Source of the DNA: Onchidella celtica
Lineage: Eukaryota; Mollusca; Gastropoda; Systellommatophora; Onchidiidae
Length of the DNA stretch: 64,000 nt
Direction of reading: 5' to 3'
Assembly (NCBI GenBank): GCA_963931925.1
Contig: OZ007582.1
Location: 19,183,818-19,247,817 of the forward strand
In this document: positions 18,741 to 31,084 of the stretch, piece by piece
How positions within the stretch are numbered: position 1 is the stretch's first letter
How the letters are laid out: the number at the start of each line of letters is the position of its first letter
Made by a program: the position numbers and the translations under genes
Notes under the pieces: model-generated
Databases searched by the model: none
Seen by the model: the letters and a program-made list of their open reading frames with translations, nothing else
What the model was told of the DNA's origin: nothing

Positions 18741-21700
18741 ACTGTGTCGGCTGGATTGAAAAAGAAAAACATAAAAGAATTTATTCATTCTTTGTTAATG
18801 TTTGCAAGTCATTTCCATTGTTTGGAATATTGCTTTAAGTTTGATGTCAGTGTAGAATACATTGTTGAATTATTATATAAAATATACATGTGATGCCATT
18901 TACTTACAATTTCTGCTGTTCATTGGACCATTTAGTTGTGATCTGATAGTTCCCTACTGTTTGGTTCATTTTGATTGCTTTAACCCACCCCAGAGATCAC
19001 AAGATTTACGAAGATTTGAGGATGTTTTAAATTTTAAGGACGAATCTTATGCAAGTTGCGTGTAGTTGAGTTCTGAAAGAACACCTGTATGAAGTTTTCT
19101 AACCATTGTCATGCATTTAGAGGACTGGAGATATAGGAGTTTCATTACAGCTTTTCAGATTTGTGGACAGCTTGGCTGCTTACAACCTGTTCATGTTAGA
19201 ACATCCCACCTCTAATTTTAGATTGGCAGGTCCTACCAGTTTTTGAATAAGACATTGTAAGCCACATTGTTACACTATTTGTTATGCATCACTTGTATTT
19301 TCAGCAGGCATTCTGAAAAAAGGTGGGCGTTATCGTGCCAACGCACCATAAAACCCAAAATCAAAGTGAAAAATGAATCAAGTTAACTAGGCAGTCAGAT
19401 AGTTTTATTTTCATTATTAAGTGCATAATAATACAAGCAGCTTGTTCCTATTATTTTGTTTAGAATCTTTGATTTTTTGGGCTTATTTAAGGAATGTATA
19501 CCCTTTTTTCCTCAGTGTGTTTTGAACAATCAGCATTTTGTTTGAAATTAGGAAGATTTAATTTCCCAGCCATTAAAAGTTTAGCTAGTGAATTTTAACT
19601 GCCTAAACTCTGCAAATGTAGACCTACGTTACGTCTCGGCTTACTTTGTCATCTGGAAATACTTGTATTCAGTTTTATTTATTACATTTTATTTTATTTT
19701 ATTTATAAAATTTAGACATTGCAGGTCCCAAGTTCCAAGTTCTATATTGGGATCCTTTTTGCTTTTTTGTTTATTGACCTTTACATTTTTTTGAGCCAAA
19801 TTTCTTTGCTTGTTGCTTTTTGGTTGATGGGATGTTTTGTTTTTTTGTTTTAATTATTTGTTCCCTTATTGAAGATAAGACATTACAGTTATACGCTATT
19901 GCTTCAAATACCCTATTACTTTCATTACAGTTCTTCAACTTAACACTTATCATAAATTTACAGCTGTTTTTGCAAAGTAAAACATCTTTACAAAGCTTTG
20001 CCGCATTCTTTAAAAGGTTGGGTTTTTTTTGTTGTTGTTATTTCAAAAAGGTAGATTTTTCATTGCTGACCAGAAAAACTGTCGTAATGTCAAAATTGCC
20101 AGCAAACTTTTCAAGGAAGAAAAAGCTTGACATACGACTGTGTTCATGGACGGAGATGATGTTACATGTTCCACTAGAAGTTACTGTCATCTGTCCCTGA
20201 ATCTTGAAATATCAGTACAAAATGTTAGAGAGCCATAAGGAACATCCTGATATATTTAGCAATAGATTTCAATGGGTTACGTTAGACAAGAGGAACCTGG
20301 GCATTTTCGTTTTTAGTTTTAAACTGCTGAGCTTGGCTAACATTTTTGGCACAAGTCTAAAGGAAAGGGGTTAGAAATCTTTTGTCCTGATCTAAATACA
20401 AAATAGTTTGATCTAGACTCAGAAAGAGGCCACCACTCTCTTTACTTTCTTCAACTTCAAACTCCAACATAAATTAAGGAAGTGATGATGTCAGGTCAAC
20501 TTTAGTTTTGTTGATAACTTTGTTCCATTGTTATTGTTGAACAGGAAAGATAATTTGATAAATGACCATTGGGTTTCACGGGGATTGGTCAGAAGAAAAG
20601 ATAAAAACATTATAATGTTATCCTTGAAGAGTAATTAAAATGTGTTTGAGTACTCTGAGTATTTAATGAGTTCTTACTCTCTGTTTATGAAATTCCTTTC
20701 TGCATCTCTGTCAGTCTCTGTCTCTCTGTCTTGCTCTACATTCATTCTCATCTATAAAACTTTTAAAGAATTTTATCTGAATGTATTTAATTCTGTGTTA
20801 AGCTCTGAATACGAAACGTAAATCAAGTGTACCCAAAAAGACCATAAAGGGCGCAAAGTGGCTGTTATCGTGCCGACGCGCCATAAAACCCAAATTCAAA
20901 CTCAAATCTTGCATGAGGTTTTCATTACGTGTATTTGTTTGTTTTTCTCTTCTGTTGGCTTTTCTTTTCCCTCTCTCTTTTTTAAAATTTGCTACTAAAC
21001 AATGATAATGGTGCTCATTAGCATAAGACTGGAACCATGTCTAGAGCTGCTACTTAAGACTCTTGAACTGAAGGTTGAGATGCATGAATTGTGTGGAATA
21101 GAAGATGAGTATGTGTTTCAAACTATGTCAGTATTTCAGGTAAAAGGTCACAATCCTAACCAGGAAATGTATTAAGAATAAGAGTTGTCCATGACAGTGC
21201 CCAACGATTTTGACAGTTACATGTATTTTGTTCAGTAGATCTATTCAGTGTTTTCTTTACCTTAATATACAATTACGGTACAGCTCTTGTTTCTTTCAGG
21301 TAGAGAATGACAATATAAGGTCTATACCTTTGCAGTTTCACATTATATCAGAATCTTCTTAGAGTTTGAAAATTTGCATAGAATTATGAAAGATAATTTT
21401 GAAAGATTACAAAGTAAAACATAAGATGTATTACTTTCATACAGTATCAGTATATTTCCATATTTTTTTAGCTCTTTAGTTATGCTTTGGTTTGGTGTAT
21501 ATGAAGCTGGAACTCTTTGGGTTAGTGAAGCTATTTTTTTTTTCATTTTAATCCATTTCCTAACTAGCTTGTAGCCTTCCTAGTCAACAGGCGAAAGTGT
21601 GTTCCTAACCCCGCCACAGCTTCATGTTTTTCGCCACTGTATACTGAGCTGTGCACTCTCACAACAGATTGCTGGATGTATGGTGTATGTCCACAGCGTA

Positions 21701-21996
21701 CAAGCACTTTGGATTTTTAGCACATATAGTGTACTTCCTCAGCACAGTAAAGGGTTAATATCCTTCTTCAGTCTTACTTCAGTATGATGAAGGATCTTAA
21801 GAGTTAAGAGTAATATTCCTGAAGTTCAGAGATTGCCTCTAGGCAAATAAATGTGCACAATTTTGGAAGTTGTGTTTCGAGAACCAGAAATTTTTCATTG
21901 CAATTTGCAGATCTACACAACAATGCAAGCTCGAGCTCTATAAAATTTAGGAATTGTCACTAGCAACTTTAAAGACTTTTGGCAGGGCAGAGTAAA

Positions 21997-22035
<39 letters not shown>

Positions 22036-22129
22036 CCCCCCCCCCCCTTTCCTTGGAATAAGTGAAAGGGTTAAAACTTTCTAATAAAAGTGTCAATTGT
22101 GATAGCCATACACATACAGTTTGATAATA
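18741..22129. other. Intergenic AT-rich region with two short repeat fragments
   Basis: Two related fragments occur at about 19318-19375 and 20850-20905. Both contain a GTTATCGTGCC(A/G)ACGC(A/G)CCATAAAACCC-type block followed by CAAA-rich tails. They look like 3' ends of a SINE or LINE. A CA microsatellite lies at about 21998-22029, followed by poly-C. No host gene was recognised. Confidence 0.5.
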
Positions 22130-22913
22130 CAGTGCACTCTCCCGATAACGACATGGCTCGGGACCAGAGGTGCATGTCGTTATCGGGAACATGTCGTTAT
22201 TCGGAGATTTTCAAGATGGCGGAAAAAGGGGTGTGGTTAGACCCTTAGAATGTAACGTACCAACCATAGTGGGTGATCAGTGATCGGACTTTCCAAACAT
22301 GTAAAATACACGAAGTGTGTTGTGTGTGTTGTTTTGTTTTTTTTGTTTGTTTGTTTTTTTTGTTGTTGTTGTTTTTTGTGTGTCATTTTCCCTCTGTTGT
22401 TTATCCGGGCTTGGGACCGGCATGAGTGCAGCTGTATTTAATAATACAACTGAACACATGGGTGAATACAATCGATTCAGCGGTCAGCGATGTGATGACT
22501 GACTCATTTAATGCGCGTCACCCTTTTTGTTCCGACGACAATAGACACAGGTGTGTTTTCATTGGCCGATAACAAAGCGATCTCATTGGCCGATAACAAA
22601 GCGATCTCATTGGCTATGAGGTGCCTCTGGTAGGACATTTCATTGGTCGGAAAAGAAGTGTTTTTATTGGCTCAGAGAATGAAATGAAACTGACCGGAAA
22701 CAATATTTTAGCTATTTTTATTTTTGTATCTAGCAAAGTCACAGCCGATTATTGCTAACTCAATGTCGTTATCCGGAGAGTGGTCTAAAAAGCATGTCGC
22801 TATTTAGAGTTTTATTACTAATAACATATAGTAAAAAAATCGGGACCGGGGGTCAATGTCGTTATCGGGAGAATGTAGTTATTCGGAGATGTCGTAATCG
22901 GGAGAGTGCACTG
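22130..22913. mobile_element. Pogo/Tigger-like non-autonomous DNA transposon, 784 bp
   Basis: The left end CAGTGCACTCTCCCGATAAC (22130) is mirrored by the right end GTAATCGGGAGAGTGCACTG (to 22913). Both are flanked by TA (22128-22129 and 22914-22915), as expected for Tc1/mariner-superfamily targets. Inner copies of the motif GTCGTTATCGGGA recur near both ends. A direct tandem duplication of about 26 bp (GGCCGATAACAAAGCGATC) lies at about 22563-22612. No transposase is encoded. An AAGATGGCGG motif (YY1-like) is at about 22213. Confidence 0.82.
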
Positions 22914-23917
22914 TACTGTGCAGGGAAACTCTAATCACCACAGAACTCTGATGCTCAATAACTTATTATAAGACTTTATTTCACCATATATTTATATATG
23001 AATTTTTTCGTATTTAGATGTTACAGATCTGCCAACTGTCCCTTATTTTACAGGATTGTTCTGTATGAAGGGTTCCAGAGAGACATTAGAAATGGGTTTT
23101 TTTATACAAAAAAGAAATTCTCACCAGGTTTGAGGATGGAGGCGATTCCAGACAAATGCAAGAAAGAATGCACACAGTCATTTTATTTTGGAAGTAAGGC
23201 CTGCAATGTAATCATGAAAGGCTTTTTAACCGCTGAGCCTTAAATTCTACAAAATATCAGATTAGGTATAGAAAAATGTAAAGGTGTACGTGGGCACATT
23301 TAGAAGGTCTTGAAGTTTGCTATATTTTTAATACTTTCATAGGTTTTGAGCCACAATTGGGTTAAACAGAAGAGAGCATTCCAACATTTTGAGCCAAGAA
23401 AAGAATGACACATTTCCCTCTGGTAGAAATGAAAAGTATAACAGGACATTTCGTTCTGTGCTTCTGTACACAGTGGTGATGGAAACTCAACTTCAAAAAT
23501 CACATGTATATTCCCTGAGTCAGTGGGGCAACTAGTCCTTGTAACTACACAGATTATGTGATTGCCTTTATTGGGTATGGGTTTATTTGCCTCATGAATT
23601 GTCCCTTATTGAAGAGGTAATTTAGTTAACAGGTCTGATGTTAAGTTAGGATAATGATGATGATGAGTAGGAGGACAATTTTTTTAATGTAGAGACTGGA
23701 AATTTGGCAGAATTGTCAGTATACTACTTAAATACTGGTGGTAGATGGAACTCATTTATGCTATAACCAGATCTATTATGCTATAATAACCTACTGGCTT
23801 TTCATCAGTAAGAATTCTTTAAAAATTAATCATATATATTCTGACCTTCACAAAATATCATAAAAACCACAGAAAAACTGGGGTCGCAGCAGGGCTATAA
23901 GCAAAGTCAAAATTGGA
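22914..23917. other. Unassigned AT-rich spacer
   Basis: No domain, tRNA or transposon end was recognised. Open frames here are short and without recognisable motifs. Confidence 0.45.
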
Positions 23918-24092
23918 CAAAAAGAAAAGGTTGTATGTTGCGAAACCCTGTATGAGAAATAAAACCCAAACAATACAAAGTAAACTAAAGAGAAGAATTT
24001 TGTGTATTTTCTGTCTTCTCTTTAGTTTACTTTGTATTGTTTGGGTTTTATTTCTCACGCAGGGTTTCGCAACATACAACCTTTTCTTTTTG
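23918..24092. repeat. Large near-perfect fold-back (78-bp arms, 19-bp spacer)
   Basis: Positions 23918-23995 and 24015-24092 are reverse complements except for two adjacent mismatches (TA versus CG in CCTG-NN-TGAG). Transcripts from either strand would form a stem of about 78 bp with a short loop. The arm is a member of the repeat unit seen once at 2052-2160. The 19-bp spacer is the reverse complement of the tail of that unit, so the structure arose from a head-on pair of copies with one tail lost. Confidence 0.9.
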
Positions 24093-24650
24093 ACATATTC
24101 TGACCTTGTCATTTTATTTATTATATGTTTCAGTACCTGTTTCAGATTGTTGTTTTTACACTAGAGCTACCAGAATATCTTTTCAAACCAATTTGGTGAT
24201 ATCTTTTGAATGTTCATCATCAAATGTCAGCTGAAACAAAAAATCTATAGTTTAAAACTTGTTGCATTGTACTTGATTTTTATTAAATTTAGTGTAATAC
24301 ATGTCCTATGTAACTCGTGTCACTGTATTGTTATACTTAAGTAGTCTCCTGTTCTGCGTGCCAACGACAGTTCTTTTTTTATTAGTATTCTACATGGGAG
24401 ATGGTTGAATTTATTCATCAAGTGCATGTATTGATTCATTGATTGATTTTTCTTCTACACCCCTCACCCCCTTTGCCACATACTATGTTCTCCAGTAGCT
24501 TATGCCGGGTGCTAGCTCTAACTTTGCCTACATCTTATGAATTTATCAATACAGTGAAAATTATTTTACATCTTTGGTGTTGTGTGGAGCATTTGGTAGT
24601 GATGTTCTGGGAGAATTTTTATGAGTGATCGCACTAAAGCATCATTAAGG

Positions 24651-25001
24651 CAGGGATGGGCAACCTACAACCTGTACGCTGCATGCGGCTCACCTGAGGA
24701 ATTTGTGCAGCCTGCGAGGGCTTGACGAATAACACATATGCAAAAAAAGATATATATATGTGCACTGTATATCATGAAGCAAAGAAATATTTAATAAATA
24801 TATGCAGATGGTCATCGTTGATAGCAATTCTAAATTTTAATGATTATAGCATGAGTAACCATATTCTTAACAGTGTTCTTGTGCTCTTCTTTCATTGAAA
24901 AAATGTTGAGCTCTGAGAATTAGTTTTAAATGCAGCCTGCTTTACTTTACACAGTGCTGATTCTAGTGTGACCCTCCATGGAAAAAGTTTGCCCATCCTT
25001 G
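24651..25001. mobile_element. hAT-like non-autonomous element, 351 bp
   Basis: The left end CAGGGATGGGCAACCT is mirrored by the right end AGTTTGCCCATCCTTG. The flanking 8-mers CATTAAGG (24643-24650) and TCTTAAGG (25002-25009) agree at six positions, consistent with an aged hAT 8-bp duplication. The CAGGG...GGGCAAC terminus and inner GCATGCGGC block are typical of Charlie-type hAT derivatives. No transposase is present. Confidence 0.72.
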
Positions 25002-25009
25002 TCTTAAGG

Positions 25010-25895
25010 GAATTTTTACACGTTTTTTTTTTTTAGCGTGTGTGTTTCTCTCGCTGTCTCTGTATATAGAGAGATCGTATTATGTCTGTGGAGGGGAGGA
25101 ATTTTGTGACTCACTGCATTTTGACATCTGTCAGGGGATATTGCACTCAATGATGAAGAGGTCTGCATTTTTTTAAAAAGTGTAAGTGTATTCTAATTGT
25201 TCTTTTCTTGTGGGGCACAGAACACACTTCTCGGATAGTTTTTAACACGCACTTGCCCATTTTTGTGTTTTTCAAAGTGTTTCATATCACCTGTGCAGAG
25301 GCAAGATGGATACATTAATTTTATTCAAAACGGAAATGAAAATTGATTGAATATGACATTTATTCAAAACGGGAAATGAAAATTGATTGAGTATGACATA
25401 TCTAAGTGAAAGCAATATTTCATCAGAACTCATGGGCATTGAAAAGTGTGTATGTCTGGGGGGATATGAAACAAAGTGCAAAGAAAAGCTTCCGGAATCT
25501 GCATACCAAACTAGGTCAAAATCTATTACGCCTTCAGTCAATCGACAAGGCTGGACAAACCCTACAAATATGGAATCGGCTGGCCACTAGGACCGTAAGT
25601 AGGAAAACCCTCAAATGGGTCTTGGAGTGGGGAGAGGTGCACTTATTAGGATGTCTGGTGTGCTAGGATCCTGGTTCCTGTCATTAAATCAAATCATCAA
25701 AGTCAATCAACATGTGAACAATGTGTTGAAACATTATAGAAACCTGACTATTGATTGGTATAGTCTCTGGTCAAATCCTTGTCCGGTGAGAAAATTTCTT
25801 TAAAAAGCCAACATTCCATTATTTACAAGTGGCAGACCAAAAGTTTTCCACCTGATGAATGAATAGAGATTGAGGGTTGAAATTTTGCACTCTCC
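25010..25895. other. Spacer with a 39-bp tandem duplication
   Basis: Two direct copies of a 39-40 bp unit (TTATTCAAAACGG...GATTGA(A/G)TATGACAT) lie at 25321-25359 and 25360-25399. An open frame at 25406-25666 (plus) encodes 86 residues without any motif I recognise. It is listed only as an unassigned possibility. Confidence 0.5.
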
Positions 25896-28800
25896 TTAGC
25901 TTTTCTGTATATAGCCTTCCTGCACAGCTACACAATTCTGCCACCAATGGATGACCTTGAAAAGACCTTGAGAATAGAAGATCCTCTCTTTGTCAGAAAA
26001 CCAGTCTTGTACAGCTACTTTCAGTGCATCATCATTTTCAAAATATCTTCCTTTCAGGTGCTTTTTCAGTGTTTGGAACAACTAAAAGCCTGATGAAGCT
26101 AGCTCTGGCGAATAAGGTGGATGTGGTAAAATTTCAAAGCCACAATCTCATACTGTTTCTGCTGCTTTCCTTGAAGTGTGAGCAGATGCATTATCGTGAA
26201 GCAATAACATGCCATTTCCTAGCTTTCCTGTACGTGTGTGTGCGTTTTTCTTTAACTGCTTGCCTTAAGTTTTTCAATTGATTGGAATAATGGTCTCCAA
26301 TGATCTTAATTCTTATGCCCATTTTCGAGATAGTCTGTCATTACTATCTCTTCATGGTCCCAAAAAACGGATAACATCACTTTTCCACTTGAGGGCTGCA
26401 CCTATTGCTTTCTTTGGTGTTACTGTTAGTGATGAAGGTGATTTCCACGGCATTGAAGCGGGCGGGGACCCTAGGTCATGGTGATGAACCCAAGTTTCAT
26501 CCATTGTTATAAGTCTTTCCGAAAACTCAGTTTGCTTTTGCTCACACAGATGAAGGAGCTCTTGACAGCATTCCACTCTTTCCACTTTCTGGAGAGGAGT
26601 CAGAAGACGAGGAACCTATCTCTCTGTTGTCATATTCAAGTGGTTATTCAGGATTCTTTCAGTTGACCCATAACCATGGGTGCCAGACCTCCGGTATATA
26701 CCGAATTTCCGGTTTCACTATGTCTCCAAAAAAAAATTTCCGGTTTCGCGATGTGAAGAATTAAAAAAAAAAAAAAAACTTGGTTATTCAAAACACAAAA
26801 GAGCAAGTGTGCGTTCGAGATATCGGCCTACTTTGCGCCTATTTTTAGCATTCACCGTGTCCGAAGGCGTATCGTCAACATAGGGCTGCCGTCGTGTTTT
26901 GGCTGATTCGCAGTTTTAGATCAAACGCTTCACATGCATCAACAGCTCTTCATCGCGCTGACAATAACGCGAACTTAAAAATGACCGAAGGGTCAAAGGG
27001 TCACGTAATGTGTCCGGTCAAGACCCGCTTGTTCGCGTATCGTTTGAGTGGACGTGTATTATAGATGATGCGCTGACTTCATCTCGTGTGTCAGGCCTGC
27101 GCCAGAATTAATGCTCTAGACGCCTGCAGTGGTAGATCTAGGAACTTCTGTTATCGATTGACGATGGATGCTTTCGTTTAGAATACCCGGTTACTTGGTT
27201 CCGTCCGTACTCTGCGGACTGATTTGACATGTTACTACTGTTACGCAAAAACCTAGAATCTAGGTCAAGGTCGAGCATGCCCCCTAGATCTGTACTGATA
27301 CACGTTGTACGGCTACTAATCATTGTATTAGATCAACCCGAGCTGCGTTCAGTTCGAGTAGAAATCTAGGTCACCCTAGGGTTAGGAAAGAAGGGAAGAG
27401 TAGCGGCCAACTGAACGAGCTAGCAGTTTCAAGATGGCGGCAAGGATGAACAAAAGAAGCGTGAAAGCACTTCTCTTGCAAGAACTGTGTGATGATACGG
27501 TCGAACAGACGATTGCAAATAATAAAGCAACTTTGGACAATCTTGCCTGTGTGTTTGGTGAATGGCGCACGTGGAAAATTTTGTTGAGGTCACTGTGCTG
27601 TAGAAATCGTACAGTTGAAAAAAGAATGGTCAACAAAGAAACGCGACTCTCATCGACGCCATCTTGATTTCGGAAGATAGCACCGCTGCGGGGTCCTCAA
27701 TTTCCTACCCTAGGGGCTACCTACCCCTACGCGGTACTGGACGGTTTCGCTACCTTTTCTACGTAGGAGCTAACTTTCCTAGCGTAGCTGAACGCGCCTC
27801 CGATGACAGATGCTTTAGTTTATAACTGCCTGAAGGGGCCCGCCTCAGATCGTTCTACTTTTTTTAGTTTTGCGGCATCTATATCATCGGCATAGCCGGA
27901 TTTCACTTCATTCAGTCCAATAAACGGCACTTATACATCAATCGTGAATGAGGCTGGCCTATAGCAGTGTAGGATTAGGTCTGACGCTTCTATTAGTATT
28001 ATAACCACGAGTCAAGCAAACGGCATATTGCTTAAGCCTTGTTTTCATGTGTACCGAAACGAAAACGTCAAACCTCCACCATGTACGTGTACACGTAGTT
28101 CTGTTTCACTACTTGATGGGTTTTTGACATTTCTGTTGCCACTTCTATTTCCGTGCAAAAGAAAACCCAGCTTAGCGGTGTTGAATTGAAAGGGGGACAA
28201 CAGCATGGATATACATGTCTATTTTAATGAACATACACAGAAGCCATGGTTACATGTATTGTCCATTGAGTGTTTGTGATATGGTTTACAAACTTTTTGG
28301 AGAATTTTTCCCACATTCAGATATAGGCCTAACTAGGAAACAATCTTCATCTTATAGAACAAAAAAACTGCTGTAGTCACACATTTTAAAAGACCAGGGA
28401 AAGTTATAAATTATAGGTGTGCACCAATACTTAGTAACTGTGGTACGTTATTGTGACATGTAAAGTGTTTTGTTCTCTGATACATGTATTTTTGAAAATT
28501 GTCTTTATAGTACGGCATTGATGTACGCGATTTAGGTGTCATTTAGTTGGTAGGTCTGTTATCTTATCACTACGTTGCTAAGTGCCTGCGACTTCAGGTT
28601 TGGCTGATTTGGTCAAAGTGATTTTCAGGTTTTAGATGGCTCCGTTGCTGGCACCCATGACTGAGCCCAGCTTCCTACTCAGCTGCTAAAGTCACAAGTC
28701 TGTCAGAAACAACAAGCTTTTTAATTTACAGAGCATTCTCCTCTGTGACTGGCCCTTCATTACGGTGGTCATCTTCAATAGACATTACTCCACATTTCAA

Positions 28801-28945
28801 TTTCTTACACCAGCATCTCATCATATCATATGAAGGAGTCATTGCCATAAACTGATTGCATCTCCAAGTCCAAGAGAATGCCCTGTGGCTGCTTTACCTT
28901 GTAAAATTAAAAACTTACAACTGCCCTGAGCTCAATTTTCTCCAT
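25896..28945 (-). pseudogene. Mariner transposase pseudogene, split by a 2-kb insertion
   Basis: The N-terminal part reads down from 28945 (MEKIELRAVV, then a helix-turn-helix-like region ending near SVMGDRL-type and EAGLS text, with several stops) to about 28660. The C-terminal part runs from 26674 to 25896. It contains STERILNNHL, MDETWVHHHD (first catalytic Asp), LLHDN.SAHTSRKA (second Asp), HPPYSPELASSGF and LKKHLKGRYF. In the mariner D,D34D triad the third Asp would fall in the PSDF block, which is SSGF here, so the enzyme is dead. Stops and frameshifts confirm an old copy. The two parts are adjacent in other mariners, so the intervening 26675-28659 is a later insertion. Confidence 0.85.
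26675..28659. mobile_element. 1985-bp inverted-repeat element inserted in the mariner
   Basis: The ends are CATGGGTGCCAG (26675-26686) and its reverse complement CTGGCACCCATG (28648-28659), and they sit exactly at the break in the mariner coding sequence. The left subterminal region GACCTCCGGTATATACCG and the GTGCCAG end recall hAT-type termini. However, no clean 8-bp duplication is visible, and the outermost CATG may be target or element. The interior has no transposase. It holds one 77-codon frame at 27434-27667, whose start and end lie in an inverted TCAAGATGGCG/CGCCATCTTGA pair. Confidence 0.65.
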
Positions 28946-29837
28946 TTTGATGCTTAATTAGCAGAAGATCAGCACCTCCTTTCACTTGGAGTGTTCCATG
29001 GGTGAAAGCTGTCCGGATTTCCGGTTTTCATTCCTGAAAAAAATTACTTCTCCATATATGGACAAAATGGTTGATTGCTGGCTCAAGTACAGATATAGAC
29101 AGACAGAACAACCCCACTGACCTGAGCTCAATCACTAGTCTAAATTTGATTGACAATTTCAGTTTCAGGAATGGGCTCTGGAAATTTTGGTTTTCAGTTT
29201 TCTGAACCTTCATTTTTCCTTCACCCATGGAGTGTTCTATCCCCCAAGACTTCCTCTTCCTCTTCGAGTGCCGGATCTGGAACAGATATCGACAATCATG
29301 GTTCACCACTCATTCCTCCGCTTGGATGGTCTCAAAAAGCCCATATTGTCCTGGCTTTTCCCTGTCGCCCATCTCTTCAAACTCTAGATATGTTATTCTT
29401 TGTCTACCTCTGCTTTTTTTGGTCCTCTTATGAAATTTTCCAAAAATGTCATGCACTCTAGTAAGAAGTTGGTGTGCATCCACAGTAATTTTCAAGACTT
29501 TAGCTCTAGTCATTCATATTCAGGTGGAAAACTTTTTATTTGCCCTGTGTACATGTATATTATATGTGGGATGACAAAATTATGGGAACATAAATGCAGC
29601 TATTTTTTTTAAACAATATGAATTTGAAGACAGCACGTCAGTATGACCATATTGTTCTAGGAAGAAGTAAGAAGATAGACAGAACGAGCCCCTACCAGAA
29701 GCGCCCACCAACTACCTGCTCATGCTCACAAAACTGCACACAAAAGGAGCTGTGTTGGTTTTAACAAGAAGCTTTTAATGATACAACAAAATTACATGAC
29801 AAAACGAAGAAATTAAATCTGAGGGTTAAAATGTCAT
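28946..29837. other. Unassigned stretch between mariner and MITE
   Basis: Overlapping short frames occur on both strands at 29028-29513, but none shows a motif I recognise. A CCATGGGTGAA motif occurs at about 28995 and, inverted, near 29218. This might mark another decayed element, but boundaries could not be set. Confidence 0.35.
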
Positions 29838-30179
29838 CACAGTCATTCCACAACTGCTTAAGACATTTTTTTTTGTGTGTTTTGAGATGAAATGCTCATC
29901 TTAATCAGACAAACATGTTGCACTCTTCAACAGTTACATCATTATATTTCGTTGACTTATGAGTTTTTAAATGAAAATCCACATCAACTTAAATCACCAT
30001 TTTAGACTGTTGTCAGGGGAGCATAACCTAATTACAAAGCCAAACAGAGAAAATACTGCACTGAGTTATGTTCACTGGTCAGCTATAGCTTCCTATGCAA
30101 CAGCTACCACTATATTTGAGGTACACAAACAAACAAAAAAACACTAAAACATGACTTAGGCAATTGTGGAATGACTGTG
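29838..30179. mobile_element. Inverted-repeat MITE, 342 bp
   Basis: The left end CACAGTCATTCCACAACTGC (29838) and the right end GCAATTGTGGAATGACTGTG (to 30179) are inverted copies with one mismatch over 20 bases. Similarity continues imperfectly (CTTAAGACA versus CCTAAGTCA). It is non-coding. The flanking duplication is unclear. Confidence 0.68.
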
Positions 30180-30409
30180 ACGATGTTACATATACAAAAC
30201 TAAAGAAAGACAATGAATGAAAAGTTTTGTTTCTATTTACACGTAATGCATGTTTCAATGTCCATCAGCAAGCTGCGGATATATATCCATCTCTAAAACA
30301 GGCTGAGCCACAGAAAGAAAAATATCCACACATTCATAAACAGACAGGTACACTTACAGTAATAGATAATGCTAAGTTTTGCAATGCTTTCAAGATCTTC
30401 ATTTATGGT
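30180..30409. other. Short spacer between two MITEs
   Basis: No gene or element was recognised. One open frame begins at 30227 and runs on into the neighbouring MITE, so it is unlikely to be real. Confidence 0.45.
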
Positions 30410-31084
30410 GGGGCCATCCATAAACTATATAGACTAGGGGAGGGGGTTGCCCCCGGCGTAGGGAAAGCATTCATGGGGAAGGGCGATTTTTCGGAAGCGT
30501 GCATATGTATTCGGGTATGATAATGTATTTTAAAAAAATAATAAAAATAACCATAGAGCAAAGAAAGTTACTGTGTTACAATATCGAATATTGTTGGATG
30601 GCTGTTGGAGCCTCATTAAAACTAGCCTCAAAGTTCAGTTAGTTAGTAAGTTCAGTTAGTTTAGTTTAGTAAGGTTCCAACAGCCAACTGACAAAATGTC
30701 TCTAATGAAACCGACAGAAAAGTCCATGCAAAATGACACTTTAGGTTTCGGAACCTCAAGGCCTTACAAGAAAATGCACCATTCTAATGGCCATGTACTG
30801 GTAGTAAAGCAGAGGTAGGCGACCCTTCAGAGAAGAAGTGCCATGTACGAGCTTTTTTTTTTATAGAATTCAACTTAAAAGTGAGCCATAACATTCATAA
30901 AAGTCTAGAAACCAGTATTTTTTTTCTCATTTCAAGATATTTTTGTCTACAGGAAAGAGCAAAAGATAAAGCTAAAAAAGAACAGGCTATTACCAAAGGC
31001 TGAGGCCAAAAGTATAAAAGATTACATAGGGAAGGGAGGTCAAATGTTACCAAACTTGAGCAAACATACTTTATGGATGGCCCT
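30410..31084. mobile_element. Inverted-repeat MITE with GGGCCATCCATAAA ends, 675 bp
   Basis: The left terminus GGGGCCATCCATAAACTATA and the right terminus ATACTTTATGGATGGCCCT are inverted copies. Internally, GGCTGTTGGAGCC (about 30600) and GGTTCCAACAGCC (about 30671) form a second inverted pair. Near 30809 a CAGAGGTAGGCGACCC block resembles a hAT end. No transposase frame is seen. Ends of this type are widespread in animal genomes, but I do not assign a superfamily. Confidence 0.6.

Noticed and set aside
25406-25666. 86-codon plus-strand frame
   Set aside because: There is no known motif and no splice context. It is left as unassigned sequence.
29028-29513. Overlapping frames on both strands near 29.0-29.5 kb
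   Set aside because: There is no recognisable domain, splice signal or conserved block, and the frames overlap on both strands.
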